A stretch of 64,000 nucleotides of DNA from Mangrovibrevibacter kandeliae (GTDB taxonomy: Bacteria > Pseudomonadota > Alphaproteobacteria > Rhizobiales > Rhizobiaceae): the NCBI RefSeq assembly GCF_024519155.1, contig NZ_JANIFJ010000002.1:124001-188000 (forward strand). The letters are read 5' to 3'. How positions within the stretch are numbered: the first letter of the stretch is position 1; each line of letters opens with the position of its first letter. Made by a program: the position numbers and the translations under genes. Shown in pieces: positions 1 to 8,436 of the stretch. The notes beneath the pieces were generated by a model that worked only from the letters and a program-made list of their open reading frames with translations, was not told the origin of the DNA and searched no databases.

Positions 1-73
1 GCATTCGCTCGGCGGCTGAGCCTGCTTATATTCCGCTCGCGGCGGCCGCACCGGCACCGCAACGGGAGCCACC

Positions 74-508
74 ATGCCACTCGACTTCGCCACGCCCTTT
101 ACGCCGGTCGCCTCGCTCGTGGGCGGCATCCTCATCGGCCTGTCCGCGGTTTTCGTGATGGCGCTCTTCGGCCGGATCGCCGGGATCTCCGGCATCACCA
201 GCGGCGCACTGCCGGGCGCGCGGAGCGACTGGAGCTGGCGGCTCGCCTTCGTCATCGGCCTGATCGCCGCGCCGCTCGCCGTGCTCGCGCTCACCAGCCG
301 CTCGGTGCCGCAGGTGGTGCCGGCCAACCTTCCTGCGATGGCGGTCGCCGGCCTTCTCGTCGGCTTCGGCACCGTGCTCGGCTCGGGCTGCACCAGCGGC
401 CACGGCGTCTGCGGCCTCGCCCGGCTGTCGCCCCGTTCCCTCGCCGCGGTCGGCATCTTCATGGCGACCGCCTTCGTCACCGTCTTCGTGTTGCGCCACC
501 TCGCCTGA
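74..508 (+). CDS. YeeE/YedE-family membrane protein, first half of a split sulfur-compound permease
   Basis: A 144-residue integral membrane protein with about four hydrophobic segments (near residues 13-37, 54-74, 88-105 and 122-141). It carries the family motif GSGCTSGHGVCGLAR near residues 101-117, whose conserved cysteine and glycine loop lines the thiosulfate path in YeeE. Full-length YeeE proteins are about twice this size. Here the second half is the next gene, 11 bases downstream, so the two probably assemble as one permease. The ATG follows a GGAG at a spacing of about six bases. The substrate (thiosulfate or a related sulfur compound) is inferred from the family. Bases 1-73 hold no complete gene; a short frame ending TGA at 17-19 may be the tail of an upstream gene. 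Confidence 0.85.
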   Translation: MPLDFATPFTPVASLVGGILIGLSAVFVMALFGRIAGISGITSGALPGARSDWSWRLAFVIGLIAAPLAVLALTSRSVPQVVPANLPAMAVAGLLVGFGTVLGSGCTSGHGVCGLARLSPRSLAAVGIFMATAFVTVFVLRHLA

Positions 509-519
509 GGAGATTCTCG

Positions 520-966
520 ATGCGCCCTCTCCTCGGCTTCCTCTGCGGCCTCCTCTTCGGCGTCGGCCTCGTCGTCGGCGGCATGTCCGATCCGGCGAAG
601 GTCCTCAACTTCCTCGACCTCTTCGGCCGGTGGGATCCGAGCCTTGCCGTCGTCATGGCAGGCGCATCGGTGACCGCCTTCATCGGCTACCGCCTCGTGC
701 GACGCCGCGACCGGCCCCTGCTCCTGCCGGACTTCCAGATTCCGCGACGCGGCCCCATCGACACGCAGCTCCTGCTCGGCGCCGCGGTCTTCGGCATCGG
801 CTGGGGCATCGGCGGCTTCTGCCCGGGGCCGGCCTGGACCGCGCTGCCGCTCGCCGCGCGCGGCACGCTGGTGTTCCTGCCGGCGATGCTCGTCGGCATG
901 GCGTTGGCCGCGATGCTGAAGCGGCGCAGCGCGGCGAAGACGCCGATGACCGACGGCAGGACGTGA
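520..966 (+). CDS. DUF6691/YeeE-YedE family membrane protein, second half of the split permease
   Basis: A 148-residue membrane protein. It begins with the GxxxGxGLVVGGMSDP-type pattern of DUF6691 proteins (near residues 7-25) and has the second cysteine loop GGFCPGPAW near residues 107-116. It pairs with the preceding 144-residue half; the two correspond to the two pseudo-symmetric halves of YeeE. A GAGGAG Shine-Dalgarno lies seven bases before the ATG. The stop codon overlaps the start of the next gene by one base (TGATG), so translation of the thiol-disulfide protein downstream is probably coupled to it. Confidence 0.85.
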   Translation: MRPLLGFLCGLLFGVGLVVGGMSDPAKVLNFLDLFGRWDPSLAVVMAGASVTAFIGYRLVRRRDRPLLLPDFQIPRRGPIDTQLLLGAAVFGIGWGIGGFCPGPAWTALPLAARGTLVFLPAMLVGMALAAMLKRRSAAKTPMTDGRT

Positions 967-1580
967 TGCCAATCCATCGCAGGGCCGTTGTGTCCGGCGC
1001 TCTCGCGGGCGCCGCAATGCTCCTATCCCGCCGCAGCCTTGCTGCGAGCGATCCCATGTCGAAGCAAGCGGTGCTGCACGATCCGCAGGTGCCGGCGCTT
1101 GGCAACCCGAACGGCGACGTGACGATCGTCGAATATTTCGACTACCAGTGCCCCTTCTGCAAGAAGGCGTATCCCGACATCCTGAAGCTCGTGCGCGACG
1201 ACGGGCGCATCCGACTCGTCATGAAGGACTGGCCGATCTTCGGGTCGGTGTCGCGCTACGCATCGCAGCTGGCGCTGGCGGCGGGGGACCATCATGCGCA
1301 GGCTCTGGACGCGCTGATGCGCACCCGCGGACGGCTGACGGTGGCCGAGGTCGACGAGACCCTCGGCCGAACCGGCTTCGACGTCGCCGCGCTGCGGCAG
1401 TCCTACGGCAGGCAACGCCGGCGCATCGACGGGATCCTTGTGCGCAACGCGGCTCAGGCCGAAGGCTTCGGCCTCGCGGGCACGCCGGCCTACCTGGTCG
1501 AGACGGTGCTGTTTCCCGGTCCGCCCGACCTCGCGGACGTCCGGCGGGCAATTGCCGCGGCCCGCACCGCCGGGCACTGA
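966..1580 (+). CDS. DsbA-like periplasmic thiol-disulfide oxidoreductase
   Basis: A 204-residue exported thioredoxin-fold protein. The N-terminus is a signal peptide (about residues 1-27) with paired arginines before the hydrophobic stretch, so Tat export is possible. The active site is CPFC (Cys62, Cys65) after FDYQ, and the cis-proline loop is GTPAYLV near the C-terminus, as in DsbA proteins of the Com1/BdbD type. It starts on the last base of the upstream permease stop codon. The operon suggests a role in handling the sulfur compound taken up by the YeeE pair or in keeping its cysteines reduced; that link is an inference. A general disulfide-forming role is equally possible. Confidence 0.85.
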   Translation: MPIHRRAVVSGALAGAAMLLSRRSLAASDPMSKQAVLHDPQVPALGNPNGDVTIVEYFDYQCPFCKKAYPDILKLVRDDGRIRLVMKDWPIFGSVSRYASQLALAAGDHHAQALDALMRTRGRLTVAEVDETLGRTGFDVAALRQSYGRQRRRIDGILVRNAAQAEGFGLAGTPAYLVETVLFPGPPDLADVRRAIAAARTAGH

Positions 1581-1756
1581 CGCTCGGAGCGTCCCCAAGC
1601 CGGCAGCGACGGGTGGCGATGCCGCTTTGCAAAGCTTTTGCGACATCCCCATCTTCGTGGCACTCTGGCGCGGGGCGGACAACCCGCCGCGCGGAACCTG
1701 AAGCGCCGGTGGCAATTCACGCTCCCGTGGCGGGCATCAGAACGAGGGCAGCGATC

Positions 1757-2128
1757 TTGGAGAACAGCCAGCCGGAGCGGTCCGCCGCGGTGATCGACTT
1801 TGCCGGGCTGCGACCCGCCGCAGTGCCCTACGTCTCCTTCGACCGGCGCGAGCTGTCCGAGATCCTCAAGGTCTATGGCCGCATGGTCGCCGCCGGCGAA
1901 TGGCGCGACTATGCGATCGACACGCTGCGCGAGCGTGCCGTGTTCTCGATCTTCCGCCGCTCGAGCGAGATGCCGCTCTTCCGGGTCGAGAAGAACCCGA
2001 AGCTCGCCCGCCGCCAGGGCATGTTCTCGGTCATCGGCGCCGGCGGCCAGGTGCTGAAGCGCGGCCATGAGCTGGCGAGCGTGCTGCGCGTGTTCAACAA
2101 GGGCCTCAGGCTCATCGACGAGCGCTGA
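1757..2128 (+). CDS. DUF2794 domain protein
   Basis: A 123-residue cytoplasmic protein conserved across alphaproteobacteria and of unknown function. Characteristic stretches are VSFDRRELSEIL, the EWRDYAIDTL region and FSIFRRSSEMPLFR. No ATG lies in frame near the conserved beginning. A TTG at 1757 is preceded by GAGGG at a spacing of eight bases, which is the best-supported start. The gene has no obvious operon partner: the preceding gene ends 176 bases upstream and the next starts 29 bases downstream. Confidence 0.8.
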   Translation: MENSQPERSAAVIDFAGLRPAAVPYVSFDRRELSEILKVYGRMVAAGEWRDYAIDTLRERAVFSIFRRSSEMPLFRVEKNPKLARRQGMFSVIGAGGQVLKRGHELASVLRVFNKGLRLIDER

Positions 2129-2156
2129 CACGAGGCTGCGGCGCGGGGCGCTGCGC

Positions 2157-2651
2157 ATGTTCGTCGCACACGTGCCGGCGGGGTACATTGTAGCGGCACC
2201 TCTCGCCGACCGCCTCGGGCGGCGGCATCGCGCCGCGCTCGGCATCGGTCTCGTGGCGGCCGTGCTGCCGGATATCGACCTTCTCTACTTCTATGCCTTC
2301 GCCAACCGCCATGTGAGCCACCACGACTACTGGACGCACACGCCGCTGGCCTGGGTGGCAGCGGGGATCGTGATCGCGGTGGTCCTGATAATGGCCAACC
2401 GGCGACGATGGCTGCCGCTGCTCGGGATCGCCCTCCTGAACGTCGAGCTCCACTTCGTGCTCGACAGCTTGGCGGCCGACATCCGCTGGCTCTATCCGCT
2501 ATCGCCCGTCCGCTACGAACTCGTCCACGTACCGCTCACGCACCGGCCCTGGTGGTTGAGTTTCCTGCTCCACTGGACCTTCGGCATCGAGCTCGCGATC
2601 GTTGCAGCCGCAGGTCTCTATTTCGCGAGCCGCCGGCGATCGCGAGCATAA
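2157..2651 (+). CDS. Membrane-bound YdjM-like (DUF457) putative metal-dependent hydrolase
   Basis: A 164-residue inner-membrane protein with about four transmembrane segments (near 17-36, 53-79, 84-103 and 135-157). It has histidine/aspartate motifs of the YdjM/LexA-binding hydrolase-like family: PDIDLLYFY near residues 38-46, HHDYWTHTPLAW near 55-66, and a conserved LHFVLD near 102. These polar residues at the membrane face are typical of the family, whose activity is poorly defined. The ATG at 2157 is chosen because conserved sequence begins there; upstream in-frame sequence looks non-coding. It converges on the M3 peptidase gene with only 13 bases between. Confidence 0.75.
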   Translation: MFVAHVPAGYIVAAPLADRLGRRHRAALGIGLVAAVLPDIDLLYFYAFANRHVSHHDYWTHTPLAWVAAGIVIAVVLIMANRRRWLPLLGIALLNVELHFVLDSLAADIRWLYPLSPVRYELVHVPLTHRPWWLSFLLHWTFGIELAIVAAAGLYFASRRRSRA

Positions 2652-2664
2652 CCTCACCCAGGCT

Positions 2665-4734
2665 TCAGCCCGCCAGTCCGCGCTTGCGCATCAGCGCGTC
2701 GATCGTCGGCATCCGCCCGCGGAACAGCGTGTAGAGCGACCCGGCATCCTGCGAGTTGCCGGCGGCATAGACGTGGCGCATGAGCTTGTCCGCCGTTTCC
2801 GGATGGAACGCGTCGCCGGCCTCGCCGAACGCCTCGAAGGCGTCGGCGTCGAGCACCTCCGACCAGAGATAGGAGTAGTAGCCGGCCGCGTAGCCGTCCC
2901 CGGAGAAGATGTGCGCGAAATGCGGCGAGCGGTGCCGCATGACGATCGCCGCGGGCATCCCGAGTTCGGCCAGCACCTCGGCCTCGCGGGCGAGTGGATC
3001 GGCGGGCGCCTCGGCGGTTTCATGGAAGGCGAGATCGACGAGCGCCGAGGCGGCGTATTCCACCGTGTCGAAACCGGAATCGAAGGTGCGGGCCGCCAGC
3101 AGCTTGTCCATCAGCTCCTGCGGCAGCGGCTCGCCCGTGTCGGCGTGCACCGCGTGCTCGGCCAGCACCTCCGGCACGGTCAGCCAGTGCTCGAAGAGCT
3201 GCGAGGGCAGTTCCACCCAGTCGCGCGCCACCGACGTCCCGGCAAGCGACGGCCAGGTGACGTCCGACAGGAGGCCGTGCAGGGCGTGGCCGAACTCGTG
3301 AAACAGCGTATGAGCGTCGTCGAGCGACAGGAGTGCCGCCTGGCCGGCGGCCGGCTTGGCGAAGTTCATGACGTTGTAGATGACCGGCGTCTGCCCCTCG
3401 CCGAGCTTGTGCTGGCCGCGCAGCGCGCTCATCCAGGCCCCCGAGCGCTTGGACGAGCGGGCGAAGTAATCGCCGAGGAAGAGGCCGCGCTCGCGCCCGC
3501 TGCCGTCGGTGACGCGCCAGGCCCGCACGTCCGGGTGCCAGGCGACGAGGTCGGGAAGCGGCTCGAAGCGCAGCCCGAACAGCCGCCCCGCCACGGCGAA
3601 GGCCGCCTCGATCATCCGCTCCAGCTGGAAGAACGGCTTCACCACCGCCTCGTCGATCGCGTACTGGGCAGCCCGGCGCTTCTGGGCGAGATAGCGCCAG
3701 TCCCAAGGCGCGATCGTCGCATTGTCGCCGCTGGCGGCCGCAAGCGCCTGCAGGGCGACCGCGTCCTCGCCCGCGCGCGCCGTTGCCTTCGTCCACACCG
3801 CCTGCAGCAAGGTCCGGACGGCATCTGGTGTCTTCGCCATCTGGTCTTCGAGCTTGTAGGCCGCAAAGGACGCGTAGCCGAGCAGCCTCGCCTTCTCGGC
3901 GCGCAGCTGGAGGATCTCGGCCATGATCGCCCGGTTGTCGGTCTCGCCGCCGGTCTCGCCACGCGCGGTCCAGGCGCGGAAGGCGACCTCGCGCAGATCG
4001 CGCCTGTCGGCGAAGGTAAGAAACGGCACGATGATCGAGCGCGACAGCGTCAGCACATGGCCATCCAGGCCGCGCTCGCGCGCCGCTTCCGCCATCGCCG
4101 AGACCGCGAAGGTCGGCAGACCGGCGAGGCCGTCCTCCTCGACCACCATCTGCCAATCCCGTTCGTCGGCGAGCACGTTCTGCGCGAACTGCGTGCCGAG
4201 CGAGGAGAGCCGGGTGTCGATCTCGGCCAGACGATCCCGGTCCGCCCCCTTCAGACGGGCGCCGCCGCGGACGAAGCCGGTGTAGGTCCGCTCAAGGAGA
4301 CGGGCGTCCTCGCCTGTCAATCTCGTAAAACGAGATCCTTCCGCTAGGTGACTTTCATAGAGTTCTGTGATTCGGGCGAAAAGTGATTCGTTCAGGGCGA
4401 TCGAGGCCGCGTGACGTGCCAAAATCGGTGCAATGGCACGTTCGACGGCCTGAATTTGTTTTGATGTGTGGGCACCGGTCAGGGCAAAGAACGCCCGCGA
4501 TACCCGGCTCAGTTGAACCCCGCAGGCCTCCATCGCGGCAAGCGTGTTCTCGAAGGTCGGAGGCGCATCCGACTCTGCTATTGCGTTGATTTCCTTCGTA
4601 TGTTCTTCGATGGCATCAGCAAAGGCTAGGCTGAATAGATCGCTGTCCAGCGCGGCGAAATCGGGCAGCGAAAAAGGTCCGCTGCGGAAATATCCTTCCC
4701 AACGTCCATTTGAATTAGTCAGTCGATTATTCAC
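2665..4734 (-). CDS. M3-family zinc metallopeptidase (Dcp/oligopeptidase A type)
   Basis: A 689-residue cytoplasmic peptidase, the usual length for this family. The zinc site is HEFGH (His479, Glu480, His483) within LFHEFGHALHGLL. The stretch before it, near residues 450-460 (PVIYNVMNFAKP), resembles peptidyl-dipeptidase Dcp more than PrlC. It probably degrades short peptides, removing C-terminal dipeptides; the exact specificity is not decidable here. The first 138 codons (about 4321-4734) have clearly lower G+C (about 54% by count) than the remainder, with a sharp change near residue 138, as if the 5' end had been replaced by recombination. The reading frame stays intact across the junction. 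Confidence 0.9.
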   Translation of the reverse strand: MNNRLTNSNGRWEGYFRSGPFSLPDFAALDSDLFSLAFADAIEEHTKEINAIAESDAPPTFENTLAAMEACGVQLSRVSRAFFALTGAHTSKQIQAVERAIAPILARHAASIALNESLFARITELYESHLAEGSRFTRLTGEDARLLERTYTGFVRGGARLKGADRDRLAEIDTRLSSLGTQFAQNVLADERDWQMVVEEDGLAGLPTFAVSAMAEAARERGLDGHVLTLSRSIIVPFLTFADRRDLREVAFRAWTARGETGGETDNRAIMAEILQLRAEKARLLGYASFAAYKLEDQMAKTPDAVRTLLQAVWTKATARAGEDAVALQALAAASGDNATIAPWDWRYLAQKRRAAQYAIDEAVVKPFFQLERMIEAAFAVAGRLFGLRFEPLPDLVAWHPDVRAWRVTDGSGRERGLFLGDYFARSSKRSGAWMSALRGQHKLGEGQTPVIYNVMNFAKPAAGQAALLSLDDAHTLFHEFGHALHGLLSDVTWPSLAGTSVARDWVELPSQLFEHWLTVPEVLAEHAVHADTGEPLPQELMDKLLAARTFDSGFDTVEYAASALVDLAFHETAEAPADPLAREAEVLAELGMPAAIVMRHRSPHFAHIFSGDGYAAGYYSYLWSEVLDADAFEAFGEAGDAFHPETADKLMRHVYAAGNSQDAGSLYTLFRGRMPTIDALMRKRGLAG

Positions 4735-4913
4735 GGTAGATGACCTATAGATTCGGGAATGATCCAGCGGCAGTGCCGGAGTTCTGTTGGATCAGCAGCC
4801 GGCAGCGACGTGAGGTACGCGGCCGTAACATGGGTCCCATCTCGGTTCGATCAGGCCGAAGGGGTAATCAGGGGACCACGACAACAAGAACGAACGAAAA
4901 GACGAGGAACACA

Positions 4914-5444
4914 ATGACCCAGCTTCTTCCAGGCAACTCGCTCGGCTTTCTGTTGACCGACGTGGCGCGACTGTACCGGAACGAAACCGAGAAGGCGATC
5001 ATGGACGCCGGCGTGCATCTGACGCCGGGCGAGATCCGCGCCCTTGCTCATGCCGCCCGCTACGGCGGCTCACGCCAGGCCGCCTTGGCCGAGCGCATGG
5101 GCGTCGAGCCGATGACGCTGTCCGCCTATCTCGATCGTCTCGAAGCCCGGGGCTTGATCCAGCGCAATGTCGATCCGACCGACCGCCGCGCCAAGGTCAT
5201 CACCACGACCGAGCAGGCCGACCACGTCTTCGACGACGTCCGTCCGGTGGCGATCGAGGTGTTCGACCGCATGGCGTCCGGCATCGACGAGGAGGCGCTC
5301 AAGACCACCCTGAAGGTGCTGACGCAGATCCGCGGCAACCTCACCAACGATCCGGTGCTGAAGGGCGACGAGCGCGCCCGCACCGAGATCCGGATGGAAG
5401 CCGAGGATTTCGCCACCCCCGAACGCCTTCGCATGGGGGCCTGA
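4914..5444 (+). CDS. MarR-family transcriptional regulator
   Basis: A 176-residue winged-helix regulator. The helix-turn-helix spans about residues 46-90 (QAALAERMGVEPMTLSAYLD), followed by the wing DPTDRRAKV typical of MarR/SlyA proteins, then C-terminal dimerisation helices. The ATG at 4914 follows GAGG and begins the conserved part; a longer in-frame extension back to 4740 has no family support. It is divergent from the M3 peptidase gene (179 bases between starts), which is a candidate target. It is followed by a strong hairpin terminator. No ligand can be named. Confidence 0.85.
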   Translation: MTQLLPGNSLGFLLTDVARLYRNETEKAIMDAGVHLTPGEIRALAHAARYGGSRQAALAERMGVEPMTLSAYLDRLEARGLIQRNVDPTDRRAKVITTTEQADHVFDDVRPVAIEVFDRMASGIDEEALKTTLKVLTQIRGNLTNDPVLKGDERARTEIRMEAEDFATPERLRMGA

Positions 5445-5522
5445 CCTCGCCGGCTGCCGGCCCGCACACCACCCCCGCGGCAGGCACCCGACGAGATCAA
5501 AGACTGCACGTCCCGCGACACT

Positions 5523-5564
5523 GCGACGACCCCGGACACCACCCCGTCCGGGGTCGTCGTCTTT
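5523..5564 (+). terminator. Hairpin terminator after the marR-like gene
   Basis: A perfect 13-base inverted repeat (GACGACCCCGGAC at 5525-5537 with its complement at 5546-5558, extendable outward by a C-G pair) around an eight-base loop, followed by CTTT. It lies between the convergent MarR and flavin-oxidoreductase genes and could stop transcription from both sides. Confidence 0.75.
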
Positions 5565-5602
5565 CGAGGCTCGCCCTTGGCGCCCGCGCCGCCGTCGCAA
5601 GA

Positions 5603-6616
5603 CTATTCGGCGGCCGAAGCGTGCGGCTCCGCGAGGCTCGCGAAGGCATCGGCGGCGATCGCGAAGGAGCGCATGCGCGCGGCATGGTCGTGGATCTGGC
5701 CGGTGACGATCACCTCGTCCGGGCGGTAGCGGTCGACGAGCCGGCCGATCTCCGCCCGGACGGTCGACGGCGAGCCGGTCGCGGAGACCGCGAGCACCTG
5801 GCCGACCTGCGCCAGCTCGGCCGGCGACAGCACCGTCTCGATGTCCTCGACCGGCCGGGGCAGCGGGCCCGGGCGACCGCGCCGCAGGTTGGCGAAGGCC
5901 TGCTGCATCGACGTGCGCAGCCGCAGGGCCTCGGCATCCGTGTCGGCGGCGAAGACGTTCATGGCCAGCATGAAATAGGGCTGAGCGAGGTGGTCGGAGG
6001 GACGGAAGGTCTGGCGGTAGACCTCGATCGCTTCCTCGAGAGCCGCCGGCGCGAAGTGCGAGGCGAAGGCGTAGGGCAGACCGAAATGAGCGGCAAGCTG
6101 CGCCCCGTACAGGCTGGAGCCGAGGATCCAGACCGGCACGTTGGTGCCGGCGCCGGGGACGGCGCGGATCGTCTGGTTCGGCTCGGGATCGCCGAGGTAG
6201 ACGAGCAGCTCCATCACGTCCTGGGGGAAGTTGTCGCTGTTCTCGAGGCTTCGACGCAGCGCCCGCGCGGTGATCATGTCGGTGCCCGGCGCCCGGCCGA
6301 GACCGAGGTCGATGCGCCCGGGGAACAGCGTCGCCAGCGTGCCGAACTGCTCGGCGATCACCAGCGGCGCATGGTTCGGCAGCATGATGCCACCGGAGCC
6401 GACGCGGATCGTCCTGGTGCCCGCCGCGACATGGCCGATGACGATCGCCGTCGCGGCACTGGCAATGCCGGTCATGTTGTGGTGCTCGGCCAGCCAGTAG
6501 CGGTTGAAGCCGAGCGCTTCGGCCTGCTGGGCGAGCTCGAGCGTGTTGGCGAGCGCGGTTGCCGGCGTTCCACCCTCGGGCACCGGCGAGAGATCGAGCA
6601 CGGAAAAGGGGAGCAT
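5603..6616 (-). CDS. LLM-class flavin-dependent oxidoreductase (luciferase-like)
   Basis: A 337-residue TIM-barrel protein of the bacterial luciferase-like superfamily. Signature stretches are FSVLDLSPV at the N-terminus, YWLAEHHN near residue 40, [12 protein letters not shown] near 72 and [12 protein letters not shown] near 98. This subgroup is annotated as MsnO8-like/alkanal monooxygenase-like; the substrate is unknown and flavin is probably FMN or F420. The ATG at 6616 has GAGG six bases upstream; another ATG at 6640 would add eight residues but has no good ribosome site. It is divergent from the DUF1206 gene. Confidence 0.85.
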   Translation of the reverse strand: MLPFSVLDLSPVPEGGTPATALANTLELAQQAEALGFNRYWLAEHHNMTGIASAATAIVIGHVAAGTRTIRVGSGGIMLPNHAPLVIAEQFGTLATLFPGRIDLGLGRAPGTDMITARALRRSLENSDNFPQDVMELLVYLGDPEPNQTIRAVPGAGTNVPVWILGSSLYGAQLAAHFGLPYAFASHFAPAALEEAIEVYRQTFRPSDHLAQPYFMLAMNVFAADTDAEALRLRTSMQQAFANLRRGRPGPLPRPVEDIETVLSPAELAQVGQVLAVSATGSPSTVRAEIGRLVDRYRPDEVIVTGQIHDHAARMRSFAIAADAFASLAEPHASAAE

Positions 6617-6748
6617 CGCGGGCCTCGTGTCTGGGATCATACGACCTAGATGGGAGAGCGGAAGCCGATATGGAAGTCACCATCGGTAACCGAAGCCGAA
6701 CGGCGGCTCGCGCGTTCCAGTGGATCGCAACCGCAGAGGGTCCGAGGA

Positions 6749-7654
6749 ATGGAGCAGCAGGGCGAAACTCCGCAGTGGGTCGATCCGATGATGCGCGGCG
6801 GCTATGCGGCGCGCGGCGTGGTCAACTTCCTCGTCGGCGTCTTTGCCTTCGGCGCGGCCTGGTACGAGACCGGCGAGGCGGAAGGCACCACCGGCGCGCT
6901 CAAGTCGCTGCTCGGCGGCGGCCTCGGGATCGTGCTCCTGGTGCTGATCGCCGTGGGCCTTGCCGCCTATGCCGCCTGGCGCGTCACCGACGCGTGGCTG
7001 GACCTCGAGGATCATGGGCTCGATCCGGCCGGGCTTCTCGCGCGCAGCGGCATGGTGATCACCGGGCTCTTCAATCTCGGCCTCGCCGGCTATGCGCTGT
7101 CGCTGATCTGGACCGCCAACTTCTCGTTCGGCGGGTCCGGCGACTCGAGTGGCGGGTCCGGCGGCGCCTCCGGCGCCAAGGGCGTCACAGCCTGGGTGAT
7201 GTCGCTGCCCTATGGCCGCTGGGCGATCGCCGCCGCCGGGCTGGTGATCCTCGGGGCCGGCCTCTACTTCTTCCGCAAGGCCTGGAGCGGCAGCTACAAG
7301 CAGCACCTAGAATGCACCCGGCTGAGCGAGCGGCTCGACCCGCTCGCCAAGATCGGCCTCGTCGCCGAGGGTATCGTGATCGCCATCATCGGCGGCTTCT
7401 TCGTCTGGGCCGGCTGGACCGCGGACCCGAACCAGGCCGGCGGCCTCGGCGAAGCGCTGCGCATCCTGCACCAGCAGGCCTATGGCCGCGTGCTGCTCGG
7501 CGCCGTCGCCATCGGGCTGATGCTCTACTGCCTCTACTGCCTGATCGAGGCGGTCTACCGCTTCATCCCGCGGCTGAAGGGCGCAGACACGCTGACCCTC
7601 GCCGACCGCTGGCAGGACAAGGCCGAGCGGCAATTGCGCGAACTGGTCGATTGA
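6749..7654 (+). CDS. DUF1206 membrane protein
   Basis: A 301-residue inner-membrane protein made of three successive DUF1206 units, each with two hydrophobic helices (pairs near residues 17-40/51-70, 96-120/145-168 and about 200-225/245-270). A glycine/serine-rich linker lies near residues 130-145. Function is unknown; the family is often annotated as a putative membrane stress protein. The start is set by GAGGG eight bases before the ATG. No clear operon partner: the next gene starts 191 bases downstream. Confidence 0.8.
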   Translation: MEQQGETPQWVDPMMRGGYAARGVVNFLVGVFAFGAAWYETGEAEGTTGALKSLLGGGLGIVLLVLIAVGLAAYAAWRVTDAWLDLEDHGLDPAGLLARSGMVITGLFNLGLAGYALSLIWTANFSFGGSGDSSGGSGGASGAKGVTAWVMSLPYGRWAIAAAGLVILGAGLYFFRKAWSGSYKQHLECTRLSERLDPLAKIGLVAEGIVIAIIGGFFVWAGWTADPNQAGGLGEALRILHQQAYGRVLLGAVAIGLMLYCLYCLIEAVYRFIPRLKGADTLTLADRWQDKAERQLRELVD

Positions 7655-7845
7655 ACCACGGGGGCCGTTCACCGGGCTGCTCGGCGGAGTGGAGCGGGAG
7701 CCGGAAGCGCCCGGCGCGCCTGTCACATCTTTGCAACGCTCGCTTCGGCGCGTGGTGTCGCGGCTGGATCGATCGCCGAAGACGCTCGTTATCACCGCCG
7801 ACACGTGGCGCGCCGCCTCGCGCCAACCCAATCAAGGAGAAAGCC

Positions 7846-8376
7846 ATGAAAAAGGCTCTTGCCACCCTCGCCCTCGCGCCGCTCGCCTTCGCCGCACCTC
7901 ACGCAGTGCAGGCCGCCGATCTCGTCTATCAGGAGCCGGCGCCGGTCCAGACCATGACTGACGAAGCCGGCGGCGTTCGCCTCGGCTATCTCACCTGCGA
8001 CGTCGGTGGCGGCGTCGGCTATGTGCTCGGCTCCTCCAAGACGCTCGACTGCGTGTTCCAGTCGACGGTCGGCTCGGGTGTCAGCGAGGCCTACACCGGC
8101 GAGATCCGCAAGTTCGGCGTCGATGTCGGCTTCACCACCCACGGCAAGCTGGTCTGGGCGGTGTTCGCGCCGACCGCTGGCTATCACCACGGCTCGCTCG
8201 GCGGCGTCTACCAGGGTGCGACGGCCGAGGCGACGCTCGGCGCCGGCGCCGGCGCCAACGTCCTCGTCGGCGGCACCAAGGGCTCGATCGAACTTCAGAC
8301 CGTGAGCCTCACCGGGCAGATCGGCCTCAACGCCGCGGCGACCGGTACCTCGGTGACGCTGACCGCGGTGAACTGA
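7846..8376 (+). CDS. DUF992 secreted protein
   Basis: A 176-residue exported protein. A signal peptide covers about residues 1-24 (MKKALATLALAPLAFA, cleavage after VQAA). The mature part has the DUF992 features LGYLTCDVGGGVGYVLGSSK and a glycine/alanine-rich beta-type C-terminus. The two cysteines (in TCDV and DCVF) could form a disulfide. The family is nearly confined to Hyphomicrobiales and has no known function. An AAGGAGA ribosome site precedes the ATG and a strong terminator follows the stop. Confidence 0.85.
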   Translation: MKKALATLALAPLAFAAPHAVQAADLVYQEPAPVQTMTDEAGGVRLGYLTCDVGGGVGYVLGSSKTLDCVFQSTVGSGVSEAYTGEIRKFGVDVGFTTHGKLVWAVFAPTAGYHHGSLGGVYQGATAEATLGAGAGANVLVGGTKGSIELQTVSLTGQIGLNAAATGTSVTLTAVN

Positions 8377-8383
8377 TCAGGAC

Positions 8384-8416
8384 GCGAGGCTCCCCCAGGC
8401 GGGAGCCTCGCTTCGC
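8384..8416 (+). terminator. Rho-independent terminator after the DUF992 gene
   Basis: Perfect 11-base stem (8384-8394 with 8401-8411, GCGAGGCTCCC and its complement) with a six-base loop and a TTCGCTCTC tail. It sits between the convergent DUF992 and argG genes. Confidence 0.75.
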
Positions 8417-8436
8417 TCTCGCGACCCGGCGCGCCG

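Noticed and set aside
2602-4347. A long plus-strand open frame opposite the M3 peptidase gene
   Set aside because: Its translation is arginine/glutamate/alanine-rich without family features, whereas the opposite strand encodes a clear HEFGH peptidase; long antisense frames are common in such G+C-rich DNA.
4914-5444. Identity of the MarR protein with LdtR
   Set aside because: LdtR has a distinct N-terminal pattern and longer helices that are absent here; only the general MarR fold is supported.
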